Shown here piece after piece: positions 34,300 through 43,703 of a DNA stretch of 64,000 nt. This DNA comes from Ktedonospora formicarum (GTDB lineage: Bacteria; Chloroflexota; Ktedonobacteria; Ktedonobacterales; Ktedonobacteraceae). Both the position numbers and the translations under genes were made by a program. How positions within the stretch are numbered: the first letter of the stretch is position 1; the number at the start of each line of letters is the position of its first letter. Under the pieces are notes generated by a model. It was not told the origin of the DNA and did not search any database. It was given only the letters and a program-made list of their open reading frames with translations. The stretch covers positions 868,001-932,000 of the forward strand of contig NZ_BNJF01000002.1 of NCBI RefSeq assembly GCF_016587355.1, written 5' to 3'.

Positions 34300-35262
34300 A
34301 TGACAGGACGGCGTATTCTGGCTTTTATCCTCTTATTGCTGGCTTTACTTATTATTGTGGCGATTCCTGTAGGTCTCTTTACACCAGTAGGTAGTTCTGT
34401 TACCTCGTTATTTGCTGAGCCGACTCCTACGCCACGACCAGTCCTGACGGTACGCGGTACTCCGCCTGTCATCGGGAGCAAAATCGCTTATTTAATGGAT
34501 AGCGATACGGGAAATATGCTGGCGAATATCAATGGACAGACACGTGTGCCCATGGCGAGCACAACCAAAGTTATGACGGCTATTCTGACAATTGATCGGG
34601 CCAACCTCAATCAAATTGTGACTGTCACGCAGAAGGACGTTGATGAGGCTGTGAAGAATAACGGTAGTAACGCGCAACTCGTCGTTGGGGACAAAATTCG
34701 CTTGAAAGATATGCTTTATGCTCTGATGCTGCCCTCTGGTGATGATGCGGCAATGGCTATCGCGGAGACGGTCGCAGGCTCCCAGGAGAAGTTTGTGGAT
34801 TTGATGAACTCATACGCGAAACAGCTCAAACTTCAGAATACCCACTATATTAACGCCGACGGCTTGACTTACGTAGGCCCGGACGGCAAAGCTAACCCCA
34901 ATCACTATACAACGGGTGAAGATCTGGTAAAGCTGGCGCGCTATGCTATGAGCAACCCACTCTTCGCGCAGATCGTTGAGTTACAGCGCTATATCCTTCC
35001 TGCGAGCGGTGAACACCATGCTTATGTGTGGGAGACGACGAATAATATGTTGAGCAGTTATGCCGGGTTGACTGGCATCAAGACCGGATTTACGGGTGAG
35101 GCTGGTTATTGTCTCGTCTTCTCCGCGTATAGCTCAGGTCATCGCCTCATCGGTGCGATCCTGGGAGCAAAGGATGATGTTGAGCGTGTCAAAGATGCCA
35201 AAGCGCTACTCGACTGGGGCTTTGCCCTACCAATGCTTCCGCCGCCTGCGCCCAAATCATAG
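34300..35262 (+). CDS. D-alanyl-D-alanine carboxypeptidase (peptidase S11)
   Basis: The 320-residue protein has an uncleaved or signal-type N-terminal hydrophobic helix (residues 5-28) and a Pro/Thr-rich linker, placing the enzyme outside the membrane. Active-site motifs are complete: STTK (87-90), SGD (146-148, where SGN is usual) and KTG (260-262). It trims the terminal D-Ala from peptidoglycan stem peptides. It lacks the C-terminal amphipathic anchor of DacA. Gene spacing suggests an independent unit between cardiolipin synthase and GNAT. Confidence 0.9.
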   Translation: MTGRRILAFILLLLALLIIVAIPVGLFTPVGSSVTSLFAEPTPTPRPVLTVRGTPPVIGSKIAYLMDSDTGNMLANINGQTRVPMASTTKVMTAILTIDRANLNQIVTVTQKDVDEAVKNNGSNAQLVVGDKIRLKDMLYALMLPSGDDAAMAIAETVAGSQEKFVDLMNSYAKQLKLQNTHYINADGLTYVGPDGKANPNHYTTGEDLVKLARYAMSNPLFAQIVELQRYILPASGEHHAYVWETTNNMLSSYAGLTGIKTGFTGEAGYCLVFSAYSSGHRLIGAILGAKDDVERVKDAKALLDWGFALPMLPPPAPKS

Positions 35263-35380
35263 AGATAAGCAAGCGGATAGTGTTTCTGGGTGCAAACGCT
35301 ACTCCCATATTTGAAATGAGTGCTACCCCTGTTTTTGTACTTTATGTGGGAAAGACCTCTCTACGGACAAGGAGATAAGG

Positions 35381-35914
35381 ATGAGTTCAAGCAACAAGTC
35401 ACAGAGTGCCGTACGTATTGAGCCATGGGGTGAAGGGGACCTGGATATTTTGAAGAAGACGCTGGGTGACCCAGCGATGACCAGATTTGTTGGCGGCCCT
35501 GAAAGTGATGAGCAACTCATCAAGCGGCAAGCTAAATTCGAGCGGATAGCGGAAGAGGGGACAGGTCGCATGTTTAAGATAATTGATGTTGCTACAGGTG
35601 AGGCCGCTGGATCAGTTGGCTATTGGGATAGCATCCATAATGGCGAAGAGATCTATGAGGCGGGGTGGTTTGTAATCCCAGCATTCCAGGGAAAAGGTAT
35701 CGCAGGCGCCGCGACTGCTCTGGCTATTGCCCGAGCCAGAGAAGATGGCAAGCATCGATTTCTTCATGCCTTCCCATCTGTTGAAAATCCACCATCAAAT
35801 GCTCTCTGTCGTAAACTAGGGTTTACGCTGGTTGAGGAATGCGAGTTTGAATACCCTAAGGGTCACTTTATGCAATGCAATGACTGGCGATTTGATCTTC
35901 TTGCAGGTGATTAG
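35381..35914 (+). CDS. GNAT-family N-acetyltransferase (RimJ/RimL-like)
   Basis: The 177-residue protein is preceded by AAGGAGA. The acetyl-CoA-binding segment is seen as YEAGWFVIPAFQGKGIAGAATAL (the QGKGIA loop), and the C-terminal part has SNALCRKLGFTLVEE, typical of the RimJ/RimL acetyltransferase_3 type. The acceptor could be a protein N-terminus or a small molecule and cannot be told. It ends before a strong bidirectional terminator. Confidence 0.8.
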   Translation: MSSSNKSQSAVRIEPWGEGDLDILKKTLGDPAMTRFVGGPESDEQLIKRQAKFERIAEEGTGRMFKIIDVATGEAAGSVGYWDSIHNGEEIYEAGWFVIPAFQGKGIAGAATALAIARAREDGKHRFLHAFPSVENPPSNALCRKLGFTLVEECEFEYPKGHFMQCNDWRFDLLAGD

Positions 35915-35942
35915 TAGACTTCTCTGCAAGAAAGGTATTTTT

Positions 35943-35996
35943 AAGAAGAGGAGTTGCCGCTAGACCTGATAGAGTCTGATGGCAACTCCTCTTCTT
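35943..35996. terminator. Bidirectional terminator
   Basis: AAGAAGAGGAGTTGCC pairs perfectly with GGCAACTCCTCTTCTT over a 22-base loop, between the convergent GNAT and hydrolase genes. Confidence 0.8.
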
Positions 35997-36078
35997 TATG
36001 TGGATTAACCAGGGGCACTCGGTGTCTCATGCGTCATACCATCGATGTACTCTACTGGGTCTTGGCTCGCAAGTAGCG

Positions 36079-37034
36079 TTAACGAAGGTAGTGCTTGAAG
36101 AAGGTGAGCACGCGTTGAGTGTATTCGGCTGGATGCGCCCGGACTGCGCCAGTATGGCCTCCATTGGGGACAATCCACTCCTGCTTGGGCGAACCCGCAG
36201 CTTCAAAGAGCTGACGCTCGCCCGAGGGAGGGGTTGTTGTATTCTGGTCGTCGGCTGAATGAATGAGGAAGACTGCTCGGGGGCAATCTGGTGAATGACG
36301 TCAATGGGACGGGTGTCCGCGAGGTGTGCTCCGATAAGCTGATCGACCAGAGTTGGCTCATAGGGGAGCAGAGGTAGTGTGAGTGGTCCCAGCCTCATGT
36401 TGCCCATGCGCTGAATCTGGTCATGGCTATCAATCCAGACACTATCTGCGACTGTTGCCAGTATCGAAGGCTCGTGAGCCGCTGCCATAAGCGCTATGCC
36501 TGACCCCAGTGAATTGCCAACCAGTCCAAAATGTTTATTGCTTAGATCTGAGCGCCCTTTCAGATACTTGACCGCGCCAAGCACATCTTCAGGTTCACGC
36601 ACGCCTAGTGTAATGCCCCAGCCCTCGCTTGCTCCACAGCCACGGCTATCATAGAGCAGAACGTTATAACCACCTCCAAATAAGATGCGTGCCGCTGGTA
36701 GCATATCGGTTCGGTTCGTCTTGAAGCCATGAACAAGGATAATGGTGGGGGCTTTGGGATTAGCGATAGCTAACCAACCAGAGAGTTTAATGCCGTCCGT
36801 AGAGGAAAAACTTACACTCTGTACAGGTATGCCAGCGGAAGAGGCAGGAGGTATCTGGCGATTGCTATTTGCCAACAACGTGTAGCCACGCACCGCAGGG
36901 ATTAATGCCCAGATGACAATGAGCGATATAAGTGGGGTCAGGATCAGCCAGCGCCATGAGAGGCGGCGTCTTGGTGTGGGTTGCTCGTGTTTAGGAGCTG
37001 GTGAGTGCATATGATGTAGAGTCTGTTCGGGCAT
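36079..37034 (-). pseudogene. Membrane-anchored alpha/beta hydrolase, frameshifted near the C-terminus
   Basis: The N-terminal helix (about residues 28-48) anchors an alpha/beta hydrolase with HGFKTNRTD and the nucleophile elbow GNSLGSG. At a run of five C (36279-36283, coding strand) the frame breaks. The translation continues as an unrelated Ser/Pro-rich tail ending at 36027. One extra C restores a perfect family C-terminus: IHSADDQ with the catalytic Asp, PNGGHTGAVRAHP with the catalytic His, and a stop at 36079-36081. So the gene is inactivated, or the sequence has a homopolymer error. It would be a serine esterase or peptidase-like enzyme facing outside. Confidence 0.75.
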
Positions 37035-37305
37035 GGTTCATATGTGCCTTTCTGAGTGCTTTGCTGAGCTGATTATCTCCTAGATTTGTAACCGGGGGCT
37101 GTAAGGTAGCTCACAGCGGAAGAGGCAAATGAGCAACATGCCATATAGCCGTAAAGAGAGAACTAAACCTGCCTGGCGTAGCTTCCTATGCCTTTCGCTA
37201 TAAGTATCAGTTTTAGTATCTCTTTTCCTCTCCATTCCTGTGATTTGTTATGTTATGCTGGAAACATTGGTCAATAAAACTTGTATGCTTGCTGATAGGG
37301 AATAT

Positions 37306-38916
37306 ATGTATATTGAAAAACATATTCGGCGTTTAATGCAACTCTTTATGGTGATTTTTATTGCTACCAGTGCCGGACTGGTCTACTGGCAGGTGATAGT
37401 GGCGAACCAGGTGACGGCGAATGATCGTAACCAGCGTCGGTGTCTTTCGTATAATATGCCTGAGCGTGGGCGCATCTTCGACCGCAATGGGGTCCTGCTG
37501 GCTGATTCACGCCCAGATCCGAATGCCTGCGGTGGCTATGTGCGCCATTATTATGAACCTTCGCTTGCTGGCCTGATTGGATACTATCCAGGCCCCAATT
37601 TCCCATCGCTTGGTCTGGAGGCTGCTTATGACGACTACTTATCTGGTCTTATTGGTCTGACTTCGCTGGATAATCAGGTGAATAAGACGCTCCATCGTGC
37701 GCCAGTTGGAGATGATCTCTATCTTAGCATTGATGTGCGTATACAGCGGCTAGTGGCACAGCATTTTAAAGATCCTATACACATCGATAGCTATAATACT
37801 TTTTCGACCAATCGTGGTTCGATAATTGTTATGGACCCTCAGACTGGTCAGACGCTTGCTATGCTAAGTAGCCCAGGTTATGATCCGAATAAGATGGTGC
37901 AGACACTATCAAAAAACGACCAGAGTTATTTCGAACGGATGACGGGAGACGCAAATCAACCACTCCTCTTCCGCCCAACGCAGGGGCTTTATGCGCCCGG
38001 ATCAACCTATAAGACGATGACGCTTCTGGCGGGCATTGATTCTGGTACTACATCCCTGGAACGTGTCTATGACCCTTTGTATACGCATGGCCCTGTCGTG
38101 CTGGGACAGCATACTCTCGAGCGTCACTTGAGCAATCTCGACCCCTTTACAAAGGATTACCATGTCTCGACTAACTACGGCTTTGCACATTCAGATAATA
38201 TTCTCTTTGCCAAGATAGGGGTCGACATGGGAGTCGACAAATGGCTGGAGTACAACAAGCGCTTTTATGTTGGTCAGAGCATTCCTTTTGATCTGCCAAT
38301 CGCCAAGAGCAGTGTTACCAGACCTGATGGCACGCTTGAAGAGAATATGCTGGTTGATAATGTCTTTGGTCAGGGAGTTGACTTTACTACACCTATGCAG
38401 ATCGAAATGATTAACAACATTGCTGCTAACAATGGTCAGCTTATGCAACCATCACTCGTTAGCAAGATTGCTTCTCGCGATGGTAGCCCTGTGCAAACTT
38501 TTGAGCCTCGGAAATTGGGTGAGCAACAAGTTAGCCAGCAGGCTGCCCGCGACACACGTAAGGCCATGTTCGGTGTAGATCAGTGTGGTTCCGGTTCATT
38601 AGATGGTGTTGACCTCAACAAATCACCGTGGAACATTATTGCCAAAACTGGAAGCGCGGAGTTAGGAGGTGGCAAGCCTGCCCATAGCTGGCTGATGACC
38701 CAAGCTCCCTATGACTGGCAACATCCGGAGAAGCTTCCTGCACTGAGTATTCTTGCGATGAAGGAAAATGGCGGTGAGGGCGGTTACGCGGTTGGCCCTA
38801 TAGTTGCCTCCATTTATAACGATATCTTTAACAAGGGTTATGTCAAAGCTGATCGCCCTATATCTGCCTCTTCAAGCTACTGCTGTACCGCGAAGCTATT
38901 GCAGATTGGTTGTTAG
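37306..38916 (+). CDS. Penicillin-binding protein transpeptidase (class B/FtsI-like)
   Basis: The protein has 536 residues from ATG 37306, which has AGGG close upstream. An extension to 37240 is possible but unsupported. An N-terminal membrane helix (about 10-30) is followed by a dimerisation-type region with the family motif RGRIFDRNGVLLA, then the transpeptidase domain with STYK (233-236), SDN (296-298) and KTG (447-449). All catalytic motifs are intact. Like PbpA/FtsI-type proteins, it should cross-link peptidoglycan at the outer membrane face. It has a short cysteine-containing tail (SSSYCCTAK). Transcribed alone. Confidence 0.9.
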   Translation: MYIEKHIRRLMQLFMVIFIATSAGLVYWQVIVANQVTANDRNQRRCLSYNMPERGRIFDRNGVLLADSRPDPNACGGYVRHYYEPSLAGLIGYYPGPNFPSLGLEAAYDDYLSGLIGLTSLDNQVNKTLHRAPVGDDLYLSIDVRIQRLVAQHFKDPIHIDSYNTFSTNRGSIIVMDPQTGQTLAMLSSPGYDPNKMVQTLSKNDQSYFERMTGDANQPLLFRPTQGLYAPGSTYKTMTLLAGIDSGTTSLERVYDPLYTHGPVVLGQHTLERHLSNLDPFTKDYHVSTNYGFAHSDNILFAKIGVDMGVDKWLEYNKRFYVGQSIPFDLPIAKSSVTRPDGTLEENMLVDNVFGQGVDFTTPMQIEMINNIAANNGQLMQPSLVSKIASRDGSPVQTFEPRKLGEQQVSQQAARDTRKAMFGVDQCGSGSLDGVDLNKSPWNIIAKTGSAELGGGKPAHSWLMTQAPYDWQHPEKLPALSILAMKENGGEGGYAVGPIVASIYNDIFNKGYVKADRPISASSSYCCTAKLLQIGC

Positions 38917-38945
38917 AGGTTTGTGAACAAATGAGATGAAGCAGA

Positions 38946-38974
38946 AAAGGGATGAGCAAAGAGCCCATCCCTTT
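38946..38974 (+). terminator. Hairpin terminator after the PBP gene
   Basis: AAAGGGATG pairs with CATCCCTTT over an 11-base loop. Confidence 0.6.
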
Positions 38975-39106
38975 CAAATGTAATCATCTTGAGGTGATGA
39001 CGGGTCGCTTTCGCCATTTGATGCCCTGGCAGGCAGTGTTCTATACTAAACATATTGCTCGAAACCTCTTTTGACAATATTCGATATGTAACAAGGGAGA
39101 TACATT

Positions 39107-40246
39107 ATGGGAAGCTCGCGCATTGTGGCTATCGAGTGGGGAACATTGGAGGGGAAGCGCCCGCGTCTGGTGGGGAGTAATGCCCGGCTAGGCCCTCATG
39201 GAGATACTATTCGTTTGCCTCTTGCTCGCCTGACTACAGAAGATGGACAGAGTGGTATTGGGCTTTGTATTACCAATGAAGAGAAGGCTTCAGCCCTGTT
39301 AGGGAGAAGCTTTGATGACGTTTTTGACCTGAAACAGGGGACCGCGATTCCCTGGCTGGCGTTCGATTATGCCTTATGGGATCTGGCGGGTAAACGCAAG
39401 CAGAAGCCGGTGTATCTTCTGGCTGCGGCGGTGAATGAAATGACGGTTGAGGAGCCTTTAAGTGTCCCATGTTACGATACCTCGCTGTACCTGGATGACC
39501 TGAACCTGACCAATGACGAAGAGGCGGCTCATCTTATAGCTAGCGAAGCGGCTGAGGGATATAAGCTTGGGCACCGTGCCTTCAAAATTAAGATTGGTCG
39601 AGGTGCGCGCCATATGCCATTGGAGCAGGGCATCCAGCGCGATATTGCCGTCATTCATGCTGTTCGTAAAGAGATTGGCCCCGATCTACCTATTATGCTA
39701 GACGCGAACAATGGATACAATTTGAACATTACCAAGCGCATTTTGCGGGAGACTGCTTCCGACCGTATATTCTGGATTGAGGAGCCATTCCATGAAGATG
39801 CCATCCTGTACGAAGATCTACGCGAATGGCTTGAGGCGCAGCAGTTGACGACGTTTATTAGTGATGGCGAGGGTGCGGCTGATCCTCATCTATTGGAGTG
39901 GGCTCGTATTGGTCTGGTGGATGTTGTACAATACGACATTTTCAGCCATGGCTTCACTTCCTGGTTGGCTACTGGTCGTGAGCTTGATCGTTGGGGAGCG
40001 CGCATGGCTCCTCATCACTATGGCACTCACTATGGTAACTATGTCGCCGCCCATCTGGCGGGCGCGATCCGAGGTTTTGTCTATCTGGAATGGGACGAGG
40101 CAACGACTCCCGGTTTAAGCGCGCCGGGTTATAAGCTGGTAGAGGGTCGGGTAAGCGTGCCATCCGTACCGGGTTTTGGTATCACAGTAGATGAAGCTGT
40201 CTTCACGCAAGCAATAGCTGAAAGCGGCTTTGCTCTGCGCTTGTGA
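39107..40246 (+). CDS. Enolase-superfamily enzyme (mandelate racemase/muconate cycloisomerase type)
   Basis: The 379-residue protein has AGGGAGA upstream of the ATG. The capping domain comes first, then the barrel with a KIK-type catalytic lysine pair (GHRAFKIKIGRGA), the first metal Asp in PIMLDANNGYN, the second acid in FWIEEPFHED, and a Glu in ISDGEG. APHHYGTHYGN supplies the late His. Members abstract a proton next to a carboxylate, giving dehydratases and racemases acting on sugar acids. The exact substrate is not readable. It is terminated by a strong hairpin. Confidence 0.85.
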   Translation: MGSSRIVAIEWGTLEGKRPRLVGSNARLGPHGDTIRLPLARLTTEDGQSGIGLCITNEEKASALLGRSFDDVFDLKQGTAIPWLAFDYALWDLAGKRKQKPVYLLAAAVNEMTVEEPLSVPCYDTSLYLDDLNLTNDEEAAHLIASEAAEGYKLGHRAFKIKIGRGARHMPLEQGIQRDIAVIHAVRKEIGPDLPIMLDANNGYNLNITKRILRETASDRIFWIEEPFHEDAILYEDLREWLEAQQLTTFISDGEGAADPHLLEWARIGLVDVVQYDIFSHGFTSWLATGRELDRWGARMAPHHYGTHYGNYVAAHLAGAIRGFVYLEWDEATTPGLSAPGYKLVEGRVSVPSVPGFGITVDEAVFTQAIAESGFALRL

Positions 40247-40270
40247 TTGTACTCTATAAAAGTTAAGTGG

Positions 40271-40316
40271 AAAGAGCAGGGAACCTCTCGCGAAAGAGGT
40301 TCCCTGCTCTTTTTGA
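40271..40316. terminator. Strong bidirectional terminator
   Basis: An 18-bp perfect stem (AAAGAGCAGGGAACCTCT) with a 6-base loop and T tract lies between the enolase-type gene and the convergent protease gene. Confidence 0.9.
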
Positions 40317-40347
40317 TGTGCACCAAAGTATCGTTCTGTTAGCAACC

Positions 40348-42060
40348 CTATGGTTGGTATGTTACCTGAAACTGATCATCAGTGCCTACTGCGGCGGCAG
40401 CATCGATGATACCCGTACCCATTTCGTTGTTGGGGATTGGTGTCCCCTTGTAGTCGAGCGTGACGTTATAGTATGGGCTGTTGGGATCACTGGTGACCGG
40501 GGGCGTATCATTGGTAGAAGCGAATGGTGTTACCGATTGGCGTAGCCAGGAGATCAATTCGCTTGGGTTCATGTTGGGCCGAGCCGCCAGGGCAAGCGCG
40601 GCAACTCCCGCTACCTCTGGCGCAGCGGTCGATGTTCCCTGGATATAGGCGTAGCAGTTGTCGCAACCCTGACCATTGCTATCGACGCCATATGCCCCGA
40701 AGACACCAGGATTATCGCTTGCGCCAATGAGTGAGGTATTTGCTTCCAGGCGGCTACAGTCGCTAGAGACGCAATCGTTTACAGGCACATTATAATTGCG
40801 TGCTCCACCGGGCGCGGAAAGGTCAATGCGCGGTCCGTAGTTGCTATAATATGCCATCTGCTCGCGTTGTGATGCGCCATATTGCCCATATTTGGTTGAA
40901 CCCGAATTGGCGGCATTGGTGACGCGATTGACCGCTCCTACGGAGATGACACCAGGTACGCCACCTGGAACCAGGCTAGTGCCACGTAGATCATTGTTAG
41001 TAGTGCCGTTGCCGCTCTCGGGCAGGCTATTTGCGCTCATAACACGCCCGTTCTGGTCGATTTCCACATGATCGTTACCGCCGGCTGCGATAACAGTAGT
41101 GCCATTTTGTTTGAGGTAGCTCACCATATTGGTAAAGGCATCCCAGGTAGCCTGGTCGTTGCCTACAGCCTGCTGATTGCCGCAGCGAGCGGAACCGGGA
41201 ATGACGCCGTCAGCGCAGATATAGGTTCCCATGGACATGTTAATGATCTGCGCACCAATGTTGTTGGCATAGTACATGCCGTTGAGTAGCCAGCTAAGCG
41301 CTCCACTACCACAGGCATTGAGTACACGCACATTGATAAGTGTGGTGTTGGGAGCGATACCGCTCATCTGGGGACCGTTCTTACCAGCGATATGTGTGGC
41401 GGTCCAGGTGCCGTGCCCATCGAAATCTTCGATACTGGTCACATCGTCCTTTTTTGTGCACGATGAACTAGGCTCGACGAATGAGCGGCTATGAGCACGA
41501 TCATAGTTCGTCCCTACATCCTCATGTGTAGAGCGTAGGCCAGTATCCAGATTGGCAACGCGTACACTCGCTGAGCCCTGGGTCGTCTGCCATGCCTGGG
41601 CCAGATTGATGCGGCTCAGGTCCCACTGCAAGGGGCAGGTCTGACTATTGGAGGCGCAGCCCTGGGTTGAGCTGGTGCCATCCGCCGCGACCGATACGCT
41701 ATTGCGAGTAATGGTGACGGGGCGCTCATCGGGCATTGCGAAGGCGAAGGTGTCGAGCGCGACACTCTTGACGCCGGGTAGTGTCTCCAGGTCTGAGAGA
41801 TTGTTCGAGCGCACAACCATGATATCCGCTTTGCTCATGTCGCGCAGGATATGGTGCCCACGGTTGGATATCTGCTGGGTGTCGATAGGCATCTTCGGCT
41901 GGAAGACAACGATATAGTTCGCGTCCCCTTGATGTTGCTCCGCCCTGGAAATAATATTGGGGGCAAACACGATGATGAGTCCGAGCACAAGTAGTCCTAC
42001 AAGTACTGGAAGAGCCAGGCGGTGTCGGAGAATACGCAAGGCTTCGATCCTTTCGTCCAT
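40348..42060 (-). CDS. Membrane-anchored subtilisin-like serine protease (S8)
   Basis: The 570-residue protein has an N-terminal membrane helix (about 17-34) and an I9-like propeptide region (about 45-110), followed by the S8 domain. The catalytic triad is complete: D172 (NLDTGLRSTHED), H216 (DGHGTWTATH) and S477 (GTSTAAPEVAG). The oxyanion Asn lies in AAGGND. Ten or so cysteines suggest disulphides in an extracellular enzyme. A hairpin with 7-bp arms (42062-42089) abuts the start codon and could hide the ribosome site. Monocistronic. Confidence 0.9.
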   Translation of the reverse strand: MDERIEALRILRHRLALPVLVGLLVLGLIIVFAPNIISRAEQHQGDANYIVVFQPKMPIDTQQISNRGHHILRDMSKADIMVVRSNNLSDLETLPGVKSVALDTFAFAMPDERPVTITRNSVSVAADGTSSTQGCASNSQTCPLQWDLSRINLAQAWQTTQGSASVRVANLDTGLRSTHEDVGTNYDRAHSRSFVEPSSSCTKKDDVTSIEDFDGHGTWTATHIAGKNGPQMSGIAPNTTLINVRVLNACGSGALSWLLNGMYYANNIGAQIINMSMGTYICADGVIPGSARCGNQQAVGNDQATWDAFTNMVSYLKQNGTTVIAAGGNDHVEIDQNGRVMSANSLPESGNGTTNNDLRGTSLVPGGVPGVISVGAVNRVTNAANSGSTKYGQYGASQREQMAYYSNYGPRIDLSAPGGARNYNVPVNDCVSSDCSRLEANTSLIGASDNPGVFGAYGVDSNGQGCDNCYAYIQGTSTAAPEVAGVAALALAARPNMNPSELISWLRQSVTPFASTNDTPPVTSDPNSPYYNVTLDYKGTPIPNNEMGTGIIDAAAAVGTDDQFQVTYQP

Positions 42061-42061
42061 T

Positions 42062-42089
42062 AACGCGCGAATAATAGTAATAGCGCGTT
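42062..42089 (-). promoter_or_regulatory. Leader hairpin touching the protease start codon
   Basis: AACGCGC and GCGCGTT flank 14 bases and end one base before the ATG. No separate Shine-Dalgarno is seen, so translation may depend on this fold. Confidence 0.4.
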
Positions 42090-42159
42090 CCCAACTAAAG
42101 GGTGCTAATAAATGTCTACTGTAGCTACCCAGGTCTGGTATTTCTCAGCGCGAGAGCGC

Positions 42160-42230
42160 TTCGTAGGGGTCATAGGATGTGGGCAGGATTACCATTGGCA
42201 ATCCTGCCCACATCCTATGACCCCTACGAA
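42160..42230. repeat. Long hairpin: 31-bp perfect stem, 9-base loop
   Basis: Arms 42160-42190 and 42200-42230 (beginning TTCGTAGGGGTCATAGG) are exact inverted copies. It lies downstream of cobT and upstream of the protease gene, in a 338-bp gap with no gene. It is longer than a usual terminator and lacks a T tract. Confidence 0.7.
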
Positions 42231-42398
42231 CTACTGTAGGTAGTGAGGGGTCCTGAATAATTACATCCTAACTATTATTGACGAAAGATGCGTCAGGAGC
42301 AAGGATCGAAAGTTGAGTTTTGGTTGAGAATGAGTAGTTTTATCGCGTATGTTTAACGTATTGCATACTTCAAAGTCAATATGCAAATATACATGTAA

Positions 42399-43466
42399 TT
42401 AAGTATTTTCTGTGCGCTCGCTTACGCCTGCGTCTGCGAAGGTCGCCATCTCGCGGTGTGTGCGTAGGGCTGCTTCCAGAATGTGCATTGCTAGGACCGC
42501 GCCTGTACCTTCACCAAGGCGCATATCAAGGCTCAGGAGAGGGGTAAGCCCAAGCTGAGCCAGAATCAAGCGATGACCGGGCTCAACTGAGGCATGACCG
42601 GCGAAAAGGTAATCTGTAATTCGTGGCTGAAGCGCACAAGCTATCAGCGCTGCGGAACTGGAGATAAAGCCGTCAATGAGGACGGGGATGCGGTGCGCGG
42701 CTGCGGCTATGACGACGCCGGTCAGCGCGGCAATCTCTAATCCCCCAACCTTTGCCAGGACATCCAGAGGATCGTGAGGATCTGGTTGATTCTGTTGTAC
42801 AGCACGCTGAAGAACCTGGATCTTATGTTGGCGTTGCTGCTCGTTGATGCCGGTGCCATAGCCTGTGAGCGCTTCAACAGGTTGTTGCAGGAGGGTTGCG
42901 CTGATGGCACTGGCGGCGGTGGTATTGCCGATTCCCATCTCGCCAATTGCTACGAGGTCGGAGCCCTGGTGTGCGATCTCGTCAAGAACGTCAAAGCCAA
43001 CCTGGATTGCTTTAAAGAGTTGCTCACTGGTAAGTGCGGGCCCCTCGACCATGTTAGCGCTACCAAGGGCTATCTTCCGCTCTATAAGCTGTGGATGGTG
43101 CAGTTCGGTGGCGACACCAACGTCGACGATGCTGACGGCAGCTTCAGCCTGACGCGCCAGGGCATTGATGGCTGCTCCTCCACTCAGGAAATTGAGTACC
43201 ATCTGTGGTGTGACTTCGGCGGGATAGGCACTCACACCTTCACGTGTGACACCATGATCGGCTGCCATTACAATCACGTCCCGTCGCTGGATTTTCGGTA
43301 TTGGTGTTCCCTGAATACCAGCGAGGCGAATAGCGATCTCTTCAAGCCGTCCCAGACTCCCAGCAGGCTTAGTAAGCTGTTGCTGTCTCTGTGTTGCCTG
43401 CTGTATCGCGTCCTTGTCAAGTGGTTGTATCCGCGTCAGTTGCTCTCGAAGTTGTTCCATTGACAT
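42399..43466 (-). CDS. cobT: Nicotinate-nucleotide--dimethylbenzimidazole phosphoribosyltransferase
   Basis: The 355-residue protein is of standard CobT length. It shows LTKPAGSLGRLEEIAIRLAGIQG near the start, VMAADHGVTREGVSAYP, NFLSGGAAINALARQ, GEMGIGNTTAASAI and the late catalytic-Glu region LDMRLGEGTGAVLAM. The enzyme activates the lower-ligand base dimethylbenzimidazole to alpha-ribazole phosphate in cobalamin assembly, in the cytosol. No other cobalamin gene and no recognisable cobalamin riboswitch lies nearby, so it may serve salvage. It is downstream of the propeller/sigma pair but separated by a terminator. Confidence 0.95.
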   Translation of the reverse strand: MSMEQLREQLTRIQPLDKDAIQQATQRQQQLTKPAGSLGRLEEIAIRLAGIQGTPIPKIQRRDVIVMAADHGVTREGVSAYPAEVTPQMVLNFLSGGAAINALARQAEAAVSIVDVGVATELHHPQLIERKIALGSANMVEGPALTSEQLFKAIQVGFDVLDEIAHQGSDLVAIGEMGIGNTTAASAISATLLQQPVEALTGYGTGINEQQRQHKIQVLQRAVQQNQPDPHDPLDVLAKVGGLEIAALTGVVIAAAAHRIPVLIDGFISSSAALIACALQPRITDYLFAGHASVEPGHRLILAQLGLTPLLSLDMRLGEGTGAVLAMHILEAALRTHREMATFADAGVSERTENT

Positions 43467-43608
43467 AATATTCCCCTTCTATAAGCGCGCTGAACATCCA
43501 GATGGTGCGCGCTTGCCCGTGGGTATTATAGCGCATGGGTAGTGTCTCAGAGAAAGTGACGAAGCTACGTATGGGGAGTATTGATGCAAGGGCCTGCTGA
43601 TAGCAGAG

Positions 43609-43660
43609 AAAGAGAGCCCCACGCGGAAGAACATTGCTCCTCCCGCGTGAGGCTCTCTTT
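43609..43660 (-). terminator. Hairpin terminator after the propeller protein gene
   Basis: AAAGAGAGCC-C-CACGCGG pairs with the complementary arm with one mismatch, and TTT closes the stem. It separates the propeller/sigma operon from cobT. Confidence 0.7.
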
Positions 43661-43703
43661 GTGAACAGTCCTGAATAGTTGGATCAGATCAGGTTAGACG
43701 AGG

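Noticed and set aside
43467..43608. Cobalamin riboswitch before cobT
   Set aside because: No B12-box-like sequence was recognised in the leader.
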